DNA of 64,000 bases from JAJKIP01 sp037200685 (GTDB lineage Bacteria > Bacteroidota > Bacteroidia > Chitinophagales > Chitinophagaceae): the NCBI GenBank assembly GCA_037200685.1, contig JBBCIG010000020.1, positions 124,001 through 188,000 of the forward strand. The letters run 5' to 3'. Under the pieces are notes generated by a model that searched no databases, was not told where the DNA came from, and worked only from the letters and a program-made list of their open reading frames with translations. Position numbers and translations under genes: made by a program. Positions 23,180 through 31,035 of this stretch are shown piece by piece; positions within the stretch are counted from its first letter, which is position 1; the number at the start of each line of letters is the position of its first letter.

Positions 23180-24229
23180 TTAAGCCAGCCTGTTTAGAGA
23201 GTGGCTTAGGCTGCTCTCTAATTTTTTAAAATATTCTTTGTCATAGGCGATTTTGCTTTTATAAATTGTAAAGATCATTTCCAGTAGTTTTCGTTGTATG
23301 GCTACAGCAGCCTTCATTTTTATTCCGTGTTTTGCTACCATCCGTGCAAATATGGCTTTAAACCTTTCATCGTGACGGATGGCTGTGAGTGCCGGGAAAT
23401 GCATGGCTTTTCTTAAATATCTATTCCCTTTTTTGGATATTTTGGGTTTGCCTTTTACAGAGGTACCCGACTGCTTTTCTCTTACATCCAGACCTGCGTA
23501 GCTGGTTAATTGTTTTTTATTACGTATCAGGTCAAAGCCATTGGTTTCCGCCAGCACTGTTACAGCTGTTAATAACCCCACGCCTGGAATAGAACAGATA
23601 ATTATTAAGAGCTTTTTCATTTCTTCATCTTGGCCGACCAATTCACGTAACTCTTCTTTAATTTCTGCTTCTTGTTTATCCAGAAAAGCAATACGTTTTT
23701 TTGTTCTTGCTACGCTTGTTTTGTTGGGTTGGGCTTCGGCAGTCTCTGCATGTAATTGATTTTTGACCGCTGTTCTGCTTTCCACCAGCTGGTCTCTTTC
23801 CCTGGTTAATTGCCTTAATTTCTTATAAATACCCTTTGGCGGATGCCAGCTGTCAAGATTTCTTTCCAATCCAAATTGAGTGATCGCTTCAGAAGCTGTT
23901 TTGTCTGTTATCGTTTTAACAGATAATGTTCTTACATAATTACTGATCTTATTGGGCAATACCACGCTTACATCCATTTGCCTTTCCGCTAAAAAATAAG
24001 CCAGTGATTCATGATAAACGCCCGTTGCTTCCATTACAAAACGAACAGCTATTTCTCCTTGCTTTTTTGTCGCCCATTCTATAAGAGAGACAAACCCTTT
24101 TGCTGTATTTGGAAAGATTTTGTGAGCATACAGCTCACAGGATAAATCCTCATATAAACGACCTGAGCAAACGACTAATTCATCCTGGGCTACATCTATG
24201 CCCACTACTTGTTTTAAGATTCTTTTCAT
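23180..24229 (-). CDS. IS110-family transposase (bridge-RNA-guided recombinase)
   Basis: A 349-residue recombinase. The N-terminal RuvC-like DEDD domain shows D12 in GIDVAQDE, E67 in VMEATGVYHE and D109 in ITDKTASEAI. The fourth acidic residue, usually in a D-x-x-D-A context, appears displaced to E114. A coiled-coil region spans about 155-215 (LRQLTRERDQLVESRTAVK). The C-terminal Transposase_20 domain contains IPGVGLLTA, TSYAGLDVREKQSG and ISKKGNRYLRKAM, the last with the serine expected to be the catalytic nucleophile. The ATG at 24229 (MKRILKQVVGID) is preferred over an in-frame start at 24313 because it sits just before the first RuvC strand and leaves the guide loops outside the gene. Known members cut and rejoin DNA as directed by a bridge RNA. 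Confidence 0.92.
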   Translation of the reverse strand: MKRILKQVVGIDVAQDELVVCSGRLYEDLSCELYAHKIFPNTAKGFVSLIEWATKKQGEIAVRFVMEATGVYHESLAYFLAERQMDVSVVLPNKISNYVRTLSVKTITDKTASEAITQFGLERNLDSWHPPKGIYKKLRQLTRERDQLVESRTAVKNQLHAETAEAQPNKTSVARTKKRIAFLDKQEAEIKEELRELVGQDEEMKKLLIIICSIPGVGLLTAVTVLAETNGFDLIRNKKQLTSYAGLDVREKQSGTSVKGKPKISKKGNRYLRKAMHFPALTAIRHDERFKAIFARMVAKHGIKMKAAVAIQRKLLEMIFTIYKSKIAYDKEYFKKLESSLSHSLNRLA

Positions 24230-24261
24230 ACCAATTGTTTTTATGATATAAAGTGAAAATC

Positions 24262-24480
24262 TCCCTTCGTTTTGTCTCCTTACGGTTATCCTGGATGTGC
24301 GGCAAGGCGGCACTCCTTACATTCTGTTCAAACTCGAAGAGATAAAAAAGAGCGAGGCTATTTCTTCAGCTCAACATGCCTATAGGCTGTTTATGTGCGA
24401 TTGGCTCTCACCCTTTTTTCACTTTATGAAAATCAAATCTATTGGTATCTTAACTTTCTCTGAAGGAACTATTACTGTTT
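24262..24480 (-). ncRNA. Predicted bridge RNA of the IS110 element
   Basis: The non-coding end upstream of the transposase folds into two loops. Target loop, 24344-24419: an outer stem of about 15 pairs (A6-GGGUGAG with CUCGCU6), an apical hairpin AACA-GCC/GGC-UGUU, and guides in the internal loop. UCGCAC (24400-24395) is identical to the transposase-strand sequence left of the insertion point; GCUGAAGA (24370-24363) is complementary to the core and the right side. Donor loop, 24265-24339: outer stem CUUCG/CGAAG plus UUUG/CAAA and apical stem GUGC/GCAC. ACAGAAU (24327-24321) is identical to the element's right end; AGGAG (24280-24276) is complementary to the core and left end. Outer RNA ends are not determined. 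Pairings were done by eye. Confidence 0.75.
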
Positions 24481-24496
24481 ATTTTGTAAACATAGG

Positions 24497-24542
24497 AGAG
24501 TGCGACGCAACAGGCGATGCCATGGAAAACTGAAGTTGGGTA
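24497..24542 (+). repeat. Dispersed repeat copy 4, right half
   Basis: Resumes with AGAGTGCGACGCAACAGGCG directly at the IS110 end and then diverges (GATGCCATGGAAAACTGAAG) before GTTGGGTAA, the usual tail end. Confidence 0.8.
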
Positions 24543-24562
24543 AATAAAAAAACGCGGCCGGT

Positions 24563-25330
24563 TTAGGGTGTTATATAAGGATAGTTTACGGCGATGAGAA
24601 AGAGGCCGTGTGCGGGGACGGCGAAACTAGCGAGTGTGCAATCTTTGGCTTCGATGATGTGGCGGAGTTCGTCTAATGATATTTTGCCCCTGCCGATTTT
24701 TAGCATGGTGGCCGTTAACGCACGGACCATACCGCGGAGAAAACGGTTGGCCTGGACGTGGTATACGAGGCATTCATCTTCCCAGAGCCATTCGCTTTGC
24801 TGAATGTTGCAAATAAAAGTTTTGACCTGTGTGTTGCGTTTTGAAAAGGAAGTGAAGTTGTGATACTCCGTGATAATGGAAGCGGCTTGCTGCATTTTCC
24901 CGATATCCAATTTATAGGGAAAGAAAAAAGCCCTGTCCTGAAGAAAGGGATCTTTTTTTCGGTAAACGAAATATTTGTATTCACGGCTGATGGCATCAAA
25001 ACGACTGTGCGCTTCATCACCGACGGGTATTATATTCTTTACAACAATATCTGGAGGAAGTATCGCATTGATCTTGTATGCCAGTTGCGCTTCATCCGCT
25101 ATTCCTCTCCATGAACCGATGGGAGTGTTGGTATCGAAATGAAAATAATTCTGCAATGCATGGACACCGGCGTCGGTACGGGAAGAGCTGGTCATGACAA
25201 GCTTTTCATTTTGTAACATTCCAAACGCCTTTTCTATTTCGGCCTGGATGGTTTTACCTGTATTTTTTTGTGATTGAAACCCGCTGTAGTTATTGCCTTT
25301 GTAAGAAACTTCGAGAAAGTAACGGGACAT
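24563..25330 (-). CDS. truA: tRNA pseudouridine(38-40) synthase TruA
   Basis: A 255-residue enzyme converting uridines 38-40 in the tRNA anticodon arm to pseudouridine. The catalytic aspartate is in SSRTDAGVHALQNYFHFD. Other family motifs are YFLEVSYKGNNYSGFQ at the N-terminus, RFDAISREYKYFVYRKKDPF, HNFTSFSKR and RFLRGMVRALTATML near the C-terminus. The ATG at 25330 (MSRYFLEVSY) is taken; an ATG three codons upstream is also in frame. Full length. It ends about 20 bp from the tail of the IS110-interrupted repeat, so the element lies just downstream of truA without touching it. Confidence 0.95.
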   Translation of the reverse strand: MSRYFLEVSYKGNNYSGFQSQKNTGKTIQAEIEKAFGMLQNEKLVMTSSSRTDAGVHALQNYFHFDTNTPIGSWRGIADEAQLAYKINAILPPDIVVKNIIPVGDEAHSRFDAISREYKYFVYRKKDPFLQDRAFFFPYKLDIGKMQQAASIITEYHNFTSFSKRNTQVKTFICNIQQSEWLWEDECLVYHVQANRFLRGMVRALTATMLKIGRGKISLDELRHIIEAKDCTLASFAVPAHGLFLIAVNYPYITP

Positions 25331-25367
25331 AAATAACAATTATCAATGATCAATAGGCAATATCATC

Positions 25368-26519
25368 TTATTTCAGCATGGCTTTGAAGCGGTTGATATA
25401 ATAATCGTCTTTTAACTCGGGGAGCAAGGATGAAAAATTTTCTATATCAGAAACATGTGAATATGCGGCATCAAAGAATTTATATTTCCCACCGTCCTCG
25501 AGGTATAAAGCGCCGAGATTTTTTATCTGCGCAACAGTGAAACATTTAGACTTGAATATTTTTTGCGCTTCTGCCGTCATGTTTTCGCTGGTGGTTTCAC
25601 CTGCCATCTTTTTTCTCAACTTTAAAAAATCACTTTCTGTAGCAGAAGATGAGCAATCATTTTTATCGATGACTCTCGCAGTGGTTTCGCTTACAGGTTT
25701 CGAATCAATGTTTAAAAATTTCTGATCTTCTTTTGTTTCAGTTGCGGATACTCTCGAAGGCGGAATAACAATGCGAATGGTATCTTTTTTCCCATCGGGA
25801 TATTCATCGACGAACGTGAGGCCCAAACCTTCGGTTGTTGAACTCTCCGATTTTTTAGTTACAACTGATTTTTTATATTCAACTGCTATAGGTTCGATAG
25901 GCTTCGGGTCTTCCTTTTTTTCAATAACTTCTTGTTTTACTACAGGAGGCTCCTCTTTTTTTATAACAGGCGGATTATTTACCACTACAGGATTGACAAC
26001 AACATTATCTTTTTTTGTTTCTTCTTTTACAACCACGGGTGGAATGACCGCAGGCTTTTCTTCCTGCTTTACTGCAACAGGTTTTTCTTTCAACGAAGGA
26101 TCATTAGCGGCTTTGGAAAGAACATCGGTAAATGTAGAAACTTGTCGTGGCTCTGTAACAGGTGTATTCGTTTTCCCGGTTGAAGCCATTTGTATGGCCA
26201 ATGTTTGCAGATCAAACAACCCCCAACTTTTATCTTCAAAACTTTTTAATAAATAGCCGTGGTCCTTTGCATTTACTTTTATTGAAAATTTTTGCTCGGG
26301 CCATTTGTTTTGAGGGAAGCCTATGTTCAGTTCATATGTTGAATCCACTAATTTAGGAAGCACGAGATAGCCCGACCCAGCAGAACTATGCATTTTATCA
26401 TTCAGCTTAACATAGAAAGGCTGTTCTGATTCAGTCTGGAGATAAATAAAATATACCTTTTGGGAAAATGCAGAACAAATAAAAAACGCCAATACGAGAC
26501 AACAGGCAATTCTTTTCAT
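25368..26519 (-). CDS. Secreted protein with C-terminal DUF4476 domain
   Basis: A 383-residue exported protein: signal MKRIACCLVLAFFICSAFSQ, an N-terminal beta domain (about 21-110, YLQTESEQPFYVKLNDKMH), and a long low-complexity linker (about 145-225) rich in P, V, K and E, with repeats such as PPVVVKEETKKDNVV and PPVIKKEEPPVVK. The C-terminal domain of about 90 residues ends FTVAQIKNLGALYLEDGGKY then FFDAAYSHVSDIENFSSLL, matching the DUF4476 pattern (function unknown). It starts 38 bp upstream of truA on the same strand. The linker may span the periplasm or peptidoglycan; this is inference. Confidence 0.82.
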   Translation of the reverse strand: MKRIACCLVLAFFICSAFSQKVYFIYLQTESEQPFYVKLNDKMHSSAGSGYLVLPKLVDSTYELNIGFPQNKWPEQKFSIKVNAKDHGYLLKSFEDKSWGLFDLQTLAIQMASTGKTNTPVTEPRQVSTFTDVLSKAANDPSLKEKPVAVKQEEKPAVIPPVVVKEETKKDNVVVNPVVVNNPPVIKKEEPPVVKQEVIEKKEDPKPIEPIAVEYKKSVVTKKSESSTTEGLGLTFVDEYPDGKKDTIRIVIPPSRVSATETKEDQKFLNIDSKPVSETTARVIDKNDCSSSATESDFLKLRKKMAGETTSENMTAEAQKIFKSKCFTVAQIKNLGALYLEDGGKYKFFDAAYSHVSDIENFSSLLPELKDDYYINRFKAMLK

Positions 26520-26607
26520 TTGAGATATTGTTATCGGACAAATTTAAGTCAAATAACAGTACTGTAAATCACTGTGCGATTTATGATTAAGCTAAATGAT
26601 AAATAGA

Positions 26608-27387
26608 TTACCATTTGCCCCCGGCGCCACCGCCACCAAAACCACCGCCGCCAAAACCACCGAAGCCTCCACTACTTCCTCCGCCGCCGGACCAACCACC
26701 GCCGCCACCTCTTCCGGATGTCATGCCGCTGAGGATACTTCCGATGATCCAACCGCTTCCTACTCCACCGCCACGTCCCCCACCCCTGCCACCAGCAATT
26801 GAAAAAATGATGATCATGATAATGATAAAAATAATTCCGGCGCCTTTGCCGCTTTTGCTTTTACCATATCCTGTTGGTGCTTTATATCTTCCTGCCGCCG
26901 CCTCGATTATAGAATTAGTAGCTTCATCAAGCCCACGATAATAATTACCTGATTTAAAATTAGGCACCAGGTCATTATCAATGATTGCATCAGCAGTAAT
27001 ATCCGTAATAGCGCCTTCTAATCCATAACCCGGGGCTATAAATACATCACGATCGCCAGCAGCGCCGCCTGTTGAAACAAGCAAAACAACCCCATTATCA
27101 AAATTCGAATTGCCTACCCCCCATTTTTTACCCAAAGCAATTGCATAATCCGCGGCAGAATAGCCTTTCAAATCGTCAACAATAACAATAGCAACCTGGT
27201 TGGATGTGCTATCATCATACTTTGTCAATTTATATTCAAGTGAACTTACCTGGTCATCTGTAAGAAATTTACCTGTAAAATCATTAACAAGCCGTGGAGG
27301 GTTCGGCTTATTCGGAACCTCTTTTTCTACCTGGGCAAATGCTGAAAGAGAAAAAAAAGAGATAAGTATTGCAAAAAAAAGTTTCAT
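26608..27387 (-). CDS. TPM-domain protein with Gly-rich C-terminal tail (YgcG type)
   Basis: A 259-residue exported protein: signal MKLFFAILISFFSLSAFAQ, a TPM domain (about 30-165) with VNDFTGKFLTDDQVSSLE, NQVAIVIVDDL, KKWGVGNSNFDNGVVLLV and RDVFIAPGYGLEGAITD, then one transmembrane helix (GIIFIIIMIIIFSIAG) and a very Gly-rich tail ending FGGGGAGGKW. This layout is that of the YgcG/TPM_phosphatase family, often found with LemA. It is last in a LemA-LemA-TPM-TPM operon and is separated by only 4 bp from the previous gene. The start at 27387 fits the signal peptide. The biochemical role is not established. Confidence 0.88.
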   Translation of the reverse strand: MKLFFAILISFFSLSAFAQVEKEVPNKPNPPRLVNDFTGKFLTDDQVSSLEYKLTKYDDSTSNQVAIVIVDDLKGYSAADYAIALGKKWGVGNSNFDNGVVLLVSTGGAAGDRDVFIAPGYGLEGAITDITADAIIDNDLVPNFKSGNYYRGLDEATNSIIEAAAGRYKAPTGYGKSKSGKGAGIIFIIIMIIIFSIAGGRGGGRGGGVGSGWIIGSILSGMTSGRGGGGGWSGGGGSSGGFGGFGGGGFGGGGAGGKW

Positions 27388-27391
27388 TGGC

Positions 27392-27850
27392 TTATTTACC
27401 GAAAACAATATCATCCGGCAGTTCATTTTTATCTATGTCTTTATAATAGGGGAAATGTGTATGTAAGGCTTCGCCAATATCTAAAACACAGTGACGAATT
27501 CCATCCGCATAATTTTCTTTATTGAAATTGCTGATCATGACCTGCACTTTTTCATTCCAATAATCCATTCCGACCTTTTGATGAATTCCTTCGTCTCCAA
27601 AGATGGCCAGTTGCCGGTCTTTTAATGCCACATATACTAATACAGCATTACGATCTTTCGTTTCTTCCATTTTCAGCTTTAAAAAAACCTCTGCCGCACG
27701 GTCCAGCGCATCCATATACCGGCAATGATTTTCAACATAAACCATCAGCTCACCGCTGGTACGAAGTTCCGCCAATCGAACAGCCTCGACGATTTGTTTT
27801 CTTTCTTCTTCACTAAAGAACAACTGTTTCTTCTTGAATAATGTAAACAC
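27392..27850 (-). CDS. TPM-domain protein, small cytosolic-type
   Basis: A 152-residue TPM-domain protein without a signal peptide. It begins MFTLFKKKQLFFSEEERKQI and contains LRTSGELMVYVENHC, RNAVLVYVALKDRQLAIFGD and a GIHQKVGMDYWNEKV block, all typical of the short TPM proteins that accompany LemA genes in Bacteroidota. It lies between the second LemA gene (9 bp gap) and the longer TPM gene (4 bp gap) in one operon. A membrane-surface role with LemA is inferred from gene order. Confidence 0.86.
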   Translation of the reverse strand: MFTLFKKKQLFFSEEERKQIVEAVRLAELRTSGELMVYVENHCRYMDALDRAAEVFLKLKMEETKDRNAVLVYVALKDRQLAIFGDEGIHQKVGMDYWNEKVQVMISNFNKENYADGIRHCVLDIGEALHTHFPYYKDIDKNELPDDIVFGK

Positions 27851-27859
27851 GTTATACTT

Positions 27860-28447
27860 TTAAAATTTAATTTCAACAGCTTTGTCAGTCCCGGCGTCTG
27901 CTACAAACCCTTCTTTTACTTTAAACCCGAATATTTTTGCAGTTATGCCGGAAGGAAAGCCTCTTACACTTTTATTGTAGCTGGCGACTGCTTCATTAAA
28001 ATCGCTACGTGCCACTTTTATTCTTCTTTCCGTTCCTTCTAACTGGACCTGCAATCCTGAATAAGCAGCAGTTCCTTTCAACGCAGGATATTTTTCTATC
28101 ACTATTATAAGCCGGTTAGTGGCCACGGCCAGGTTATCCTGCAAAGTTTGTTGCTTAGTATAGTTCTCCGCTGTAAGCTCTGTTGCCGAACTGCCGGCGA
28201 TTGCATTACTCCGCGCCTCTGCTATTTTTTCTAATGTGCCTTGTTCAAAATCTGAAACTCCTTTCACAACATTTACAAGGTTTGGCACAAGATCAAGTCT
28301 TCGCTGGTAAGTATTCTGCACTTCCGACCATTGCTGCTTTACTTTTTCTTCTTTTTTTACAAGAGAATTATAAGTAACAACAGTGCTGATGATCAGTAAT
28401 AACAGAATGCCACCGGCGATATAGCCGGTTAATTTTTTCCTGTTCAT
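27860..28447 (-). CDS. LemA family protein (second copy)
   Basis: A 195-residue LemA protein: a short basic N-terminus, one transmembrane helix (IAGGILLLLIISTVVTYNSL), then a helical domain with VKQQWSEVQNTYQRRLDLVP and NLVNVVKGVSDFEQGTLEKI, and a C-terminal SVRGFPSGITAKIFGFKVKE. Members are membrane-anchored helical proteins of uncertain role. It is 12 bp after the first LemA gene and 9 bp before the TPM gene. The two LemA proteins resemble each other along their length, indicating a tandem duplication. Confidence 0.9.
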   Translation of the reverse strand: MNRKKLTGYIAGGILLLLIISTVVTYNSLVKKEEKVKQQWSEVQNTYQRRLDLVPNLVNVVKGVSDFEQGTLEKIAEARSNAIAGSSATELTAENYTKQQTLQDNLAVATNRLIIVIEKYPALKGTAAYSGLQVQLEGTERRIKVARSDFNEAVASYNKSVRGFPSGITAKIFGFKVKEGFVADAGTDKAVEIKF

Positions 28448-28459
28448 TAAACTGACAGA

Positions 28460-29053
28460 TTAAAATTGAACTTTAGGAGCCTTGTCCGCACCTTCGTCCG
28501 CCTTGAACCCTTCTTTTGCGTTGAAGCCGAAAAGCCCTGCAAAGATGTTCATCGGAAACGATCTTACTTTCGTGTTATAAGTATTGATAGCATCATTAAA
28601 ATTCTTGCGGGTGTTACGAATATCGTTTTCAATTCCTTCTAACTGACCTTGTAACTGCAGAAAGTTTTGCGTGGCTTTCAAATCAGGATAATTTTCTACA
28701 ACAGCCAATAACCGGCTCAATGAACCTGACAATTGACTTTGCGCTTCCTGAAATTTCGCTATGTTTTCCGGCGTAAGCTGGTCAGCTGTAAGATTTACGG
28801 ATGTAGCTTTTGCACGGGCTTCCACTAATTTTGTTAAGGTTTCCTGTTCAAAATTCGCGGCGCCTTTCACTGTGTTTACAAGATTACCAACAAGGTCATT
28901 CCTTTTTTGATATTCCGCATTCACATTGTTCCATGCATTTTTTACATTCTCATCCTGCTTTACTATTCCATTATATCCACTGCATCCCCAAACAAAAAGA
29001 ATGAGTACGATACCACCGATGATAAGCAAAGTCAGATTTCTTGTTCCTTTCAT
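28460..29053 (-). CDS. LemA family protein (first copy)
   Basis: A 197-residue LemA protein, the first gene of the LemA-LemA-TPM-TPM operon. After MKGTRN comes a hydrophobic segment LTLLIIGGIVLILFVWGC; the cysteine followed by SGYNG could be a lipobox. The helical domain holds VKNAWNNVNAEYQKRNDLVG and NLVNTVKGAANFEQETLTKL, with the conserved tail SFPMNIFAGLFGFNAKEGF. The ATG at 29053 was chosen over a longer frame starting 69 bases upstream because the family starts just before the membrane segment. Confidence 0.9.
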   Translation of the reverse strand: MKGTRNLTLLIIGGIVLILFVWGCSGYNGIVKQDENVKNAWNNVNAEYQKRNDLVGNLVNTVKGAANFEQETLTKLVEARAKATSVNLTADQLTPENIAKFQEAQSQLSGSLSRLLAVVENYPDLKATQNFLQLQGQLEGIENDIRNTRKNFNDAINTYNTKVRSFPMNIFAGLFGFNAKEGFKADEGADKAPKVQF

Positions 29054-29198
29054 TTTATAAAAATTTAAGGAGATAAAATTAGGGGTTTTGCAGTTCCTCA
29101 AGGTAATTTTTCGGTTAGTCAAGTATTATTGCCGGTAAACAACATCCGGATAATCTTGCGGCATGGTTTTAGTCGCCGTTCTGTTACAATTGTTGAGT

Positions 29199-30314
29199 AT
29201 GAGCTTAGGAAAACAAACTTACTGGCTACTCGTAGTGCTCTCTTTATCGGTATCACTATTTTGTAAAAAAGCAAACAACAGTGCAGAGAATATAGAACCA
29301 CCCGGCGCCATAGAAATTCAAGACAATGTAATTGCACAGAACCTTAATTATCCCTGGGAAATTTTATGGGGGCCTGATAATTATATTTGGATGACAGAAA
29401 GAGGCGCAAAAGTAAGCCGGGTGAATCCTGCGACCGGCGCTGTAACTCCTGTAATTACGATCAGCGAAGTAGTATCGAACAACGAAGGTGGTTTACTGGG
29501 CATGGCACTGCACCCTAATTTTTCAACCACGCCCTATGTTTATGTAGTGTATGATTATAATAACGGAAGTAATTACAGGGAAAAAGTAGTACGCTATACT
29601 TATAATGGCACAACGCTTACGACACCAATTACTATCATTGACAACATTAATGCGGCTTCTATTCACAACGGAAGCAGGTTGGTAATAGTAAATGACAAGC
29701 TTTTTATTTCAACAGGCGACGCCAGTAATCAATCATTACCGCAAAACACATCAGCAGTAAACGGAAAAATATTAAGAGTAAACCTCGATGGGTCTATCCC
29801 TGCTGATAACCCTATCGCAGGCAATCCTTACTGGTCATTTGGTCATCGTAACCCGCAGGGTTTGGTGTTTGCTAATAATAAATTATACAGTTCGGAACAT
29901 GGCCCTAACAATGATGATGAAATAAATATCATTGAGAAAGGAAGAAACTATGGATGGCCGAACGTGGAAGGCCTTTGCAATACTTCCGGTGAACAAAGTT
30001 TTTGCTCCTCTAATAATGTGGTGGAACCTATTAAGACATGGACGCCTACGACTGCGCCTTCAGGCCTTGATTATTACAACAGCGATTTAATTCCTCAATG
30101 GAAAAATTCTTTATTGCTCGTGGCGCTTAAAGACTCGCGGCTTTACCAATTAAAATTGAATGATAATTTCTCTTCCATTGCAAGCACTAATGAATACTTC
30201 ACAAATAAATATGGAAGAATGAGGGATATCTGTATTTCTCCTGCAGGCAAAGTTTATATCTGCACCAGCAATGGCGGGAACGATAAGATTATTGAAATAA
30301 AAAAAGCGGAATAA
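29199..30314 (+). CDS. PQQ-dependent sugar dehydrogenase-like protein (GSDH family)
   Basis: A 371-residue exported six-bladed beta-propeller of the glucose/sorbosone dehydrogenase family. An N-terminal hydrophobic segment ends LFCKKANNS, a possible lipobox. Motifs: YPWEILWGPDNYIWMTER, NEGGLLGMALHPNF, IHNGSRLVIVNDKLFIS, GHRNPQGLVFANNKLYSSEH, and GPNNDDEINIIEKGRNYGWP. These are the cofactor and calcium-binding blocks of the family. Such enzymes oxidise aldose sugars in the periplasm with PQQ; no PQQ synthesis genes are in the window. The start at 29199 is preferred over 29163 because it gives a conventional signal peptide. It is divergent from the LemA operon. Confidence 0.87.
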   Translation: MSLGKQTYWLLVVLSLSVSLFCKKANNSAENIEPPGAIEIQDNVIAQNLNYPWEILWGPDNYIWMTERGAKVSRVNPATGAVTPVITISEVVSNNEGGLLGMALHPNFSTTPYVYVVYDYNNGSNYREKVVRYTYNGTTLTTPITIIDNINAASIHNGSRLVIVNDKLFISTGDASNQSLPQNTSAVNGKILRVNLDGSIPADNPIAGNPYWSFGHRNPQGLVFANNKLYSSEHGPNNDDEINIIEKGRNYGWPNVEGLCNTSGEQSFCSSNNVVEPIKTWTPTTAPSGLDYYNSDLIPQWKNSLLLVALKDSRLYQLKLNDNFSSIASTNEYFTNKYGRMRDICISPAGKVYICTSNGGNDKIIEIKKAE

Positions 30315-30326
30315 TTTTCTTGCTGT

Positions 30327-30965
30327 TTACTTCTTTTTAAGCTTGAGAATTCCTATCAAATCGCCTGTCAGCAGGCCGGTGGTACCACCTTGCGAAATCG
30401 GGGTGTTAATGTGGCTTTTAACAGTTATCAAAAGCGTATCAGATGACCATGATATTTTTCCTCCACTAGGTCCAGACGGCCCGCCACCAGAAAAAGGATC
30501 CGAAACAGACATGACTGTACCTGCTAATGTCAATGAATCCGCATTATTTTTTACATAATCATACTTAGTATCAGTGGGAGGAGTAGAAGCTACCAAAGGC
30601 ATATCACTATCATCCAGCAATACATTATCAATATAGGTCTTCACATGCATTGTTGTATCTATATCATAACCTACACCAGTGAAAAGAAATTGAGAGGAAG
30701 TGATCTTTACGGTTCCCTTATTATTTTTTGTATAATATAAACTCGTTGTAACGCCTTTTAGTTGTATACCCATGTCTGTAAATACAACAGTTGATTTAGT
30801 ATCACCAACCATACCGGCAAAAATCCAGTCACCGATTATACTTTTATTATTATTGCCAGTACCACCACCACCACCGGAAGTTTGTTCATCCTGGAAATTA
30901 ACTTCCTTCTGGCAGGATGCGAGCAGCATCACTACGGCTAAAAAAAATAAAAAATTAGTTTTCAT
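30327..30965 (-). CDS. Hypothetical lipoprotein
   Basis: A 212-residue lipoprotein: MKTNFLFFLAVVMLLASC with the cysteine at residue 18, followed by QKEVNFQDEQ and a Gly/Asn linker. The mature part looks like a small lipocalin-like or beta-sandwich domain (IIGDWIFAGMVGDTKSTVVF and TLAGTVMSVSDPF segments) of the kind that begins with G-x-W. The lipobox context matches the lipoprotein at 7104-7958. It converges with the sugar dehydrogenase gene, only 12 bp between stops. Function unknown. Confidence 0.72.
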   Translation of the reverse strand: MKTNFLFFLAVVMLLASCQKEVNFQDEQTSGGGGGTGNNNKSIIGDWIFAGMVGDTKSTVVFTDMGIQLKGVTTSLYYTKNNKGTVKITSSQFLFTGVGYDIDTTMHVKTYIDNVLLDDSDMPLVASTPPTDTKYDYVKNNADSLTLAGTVMSVSDPFSGGGPSGPSGGKISWSSDTLLITVKSHINTPISQGGTTGLLTGDLIGILKLKKK

Positions 30966-31035
30966 TCTCATACAACAAACACTCATTTACTTCTACCAAG
31001 AAATATTATTTTTTGCATAAAAAATAATATAGGAA

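Larger units (their letters stand above)
23127..24498 (-). mobile_element. IS110-family insertion sequence (about 1,370 bp)
   Basis: The ends are set by the interrupted repeat: removing 23129-24498 restores CTGAAG followed by AGTGCGACG, as in intact copies. The shared bases are AG on the plus strand (CT on the transposase strand) at 23127-23128 and 24497-24498, the CT core known for IS621-like elements. There are no terminal inverted repeats and no target duplication beyond the core, as expected for this family. The transposase lies on the minus strand with a long non-coding end (about 270 bp) on its 5' side and a short one (about 50 bp) on its 3' side, the arrangement of the IS110 group proper. 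Confidence 0.88.

Noticed and set aside
26596..26941. Proline-rich open frame opposite the Gly-rich tail of the TPM protein
   Set aside because: Antisense of GGN codons; the TPM gene explains the composition.
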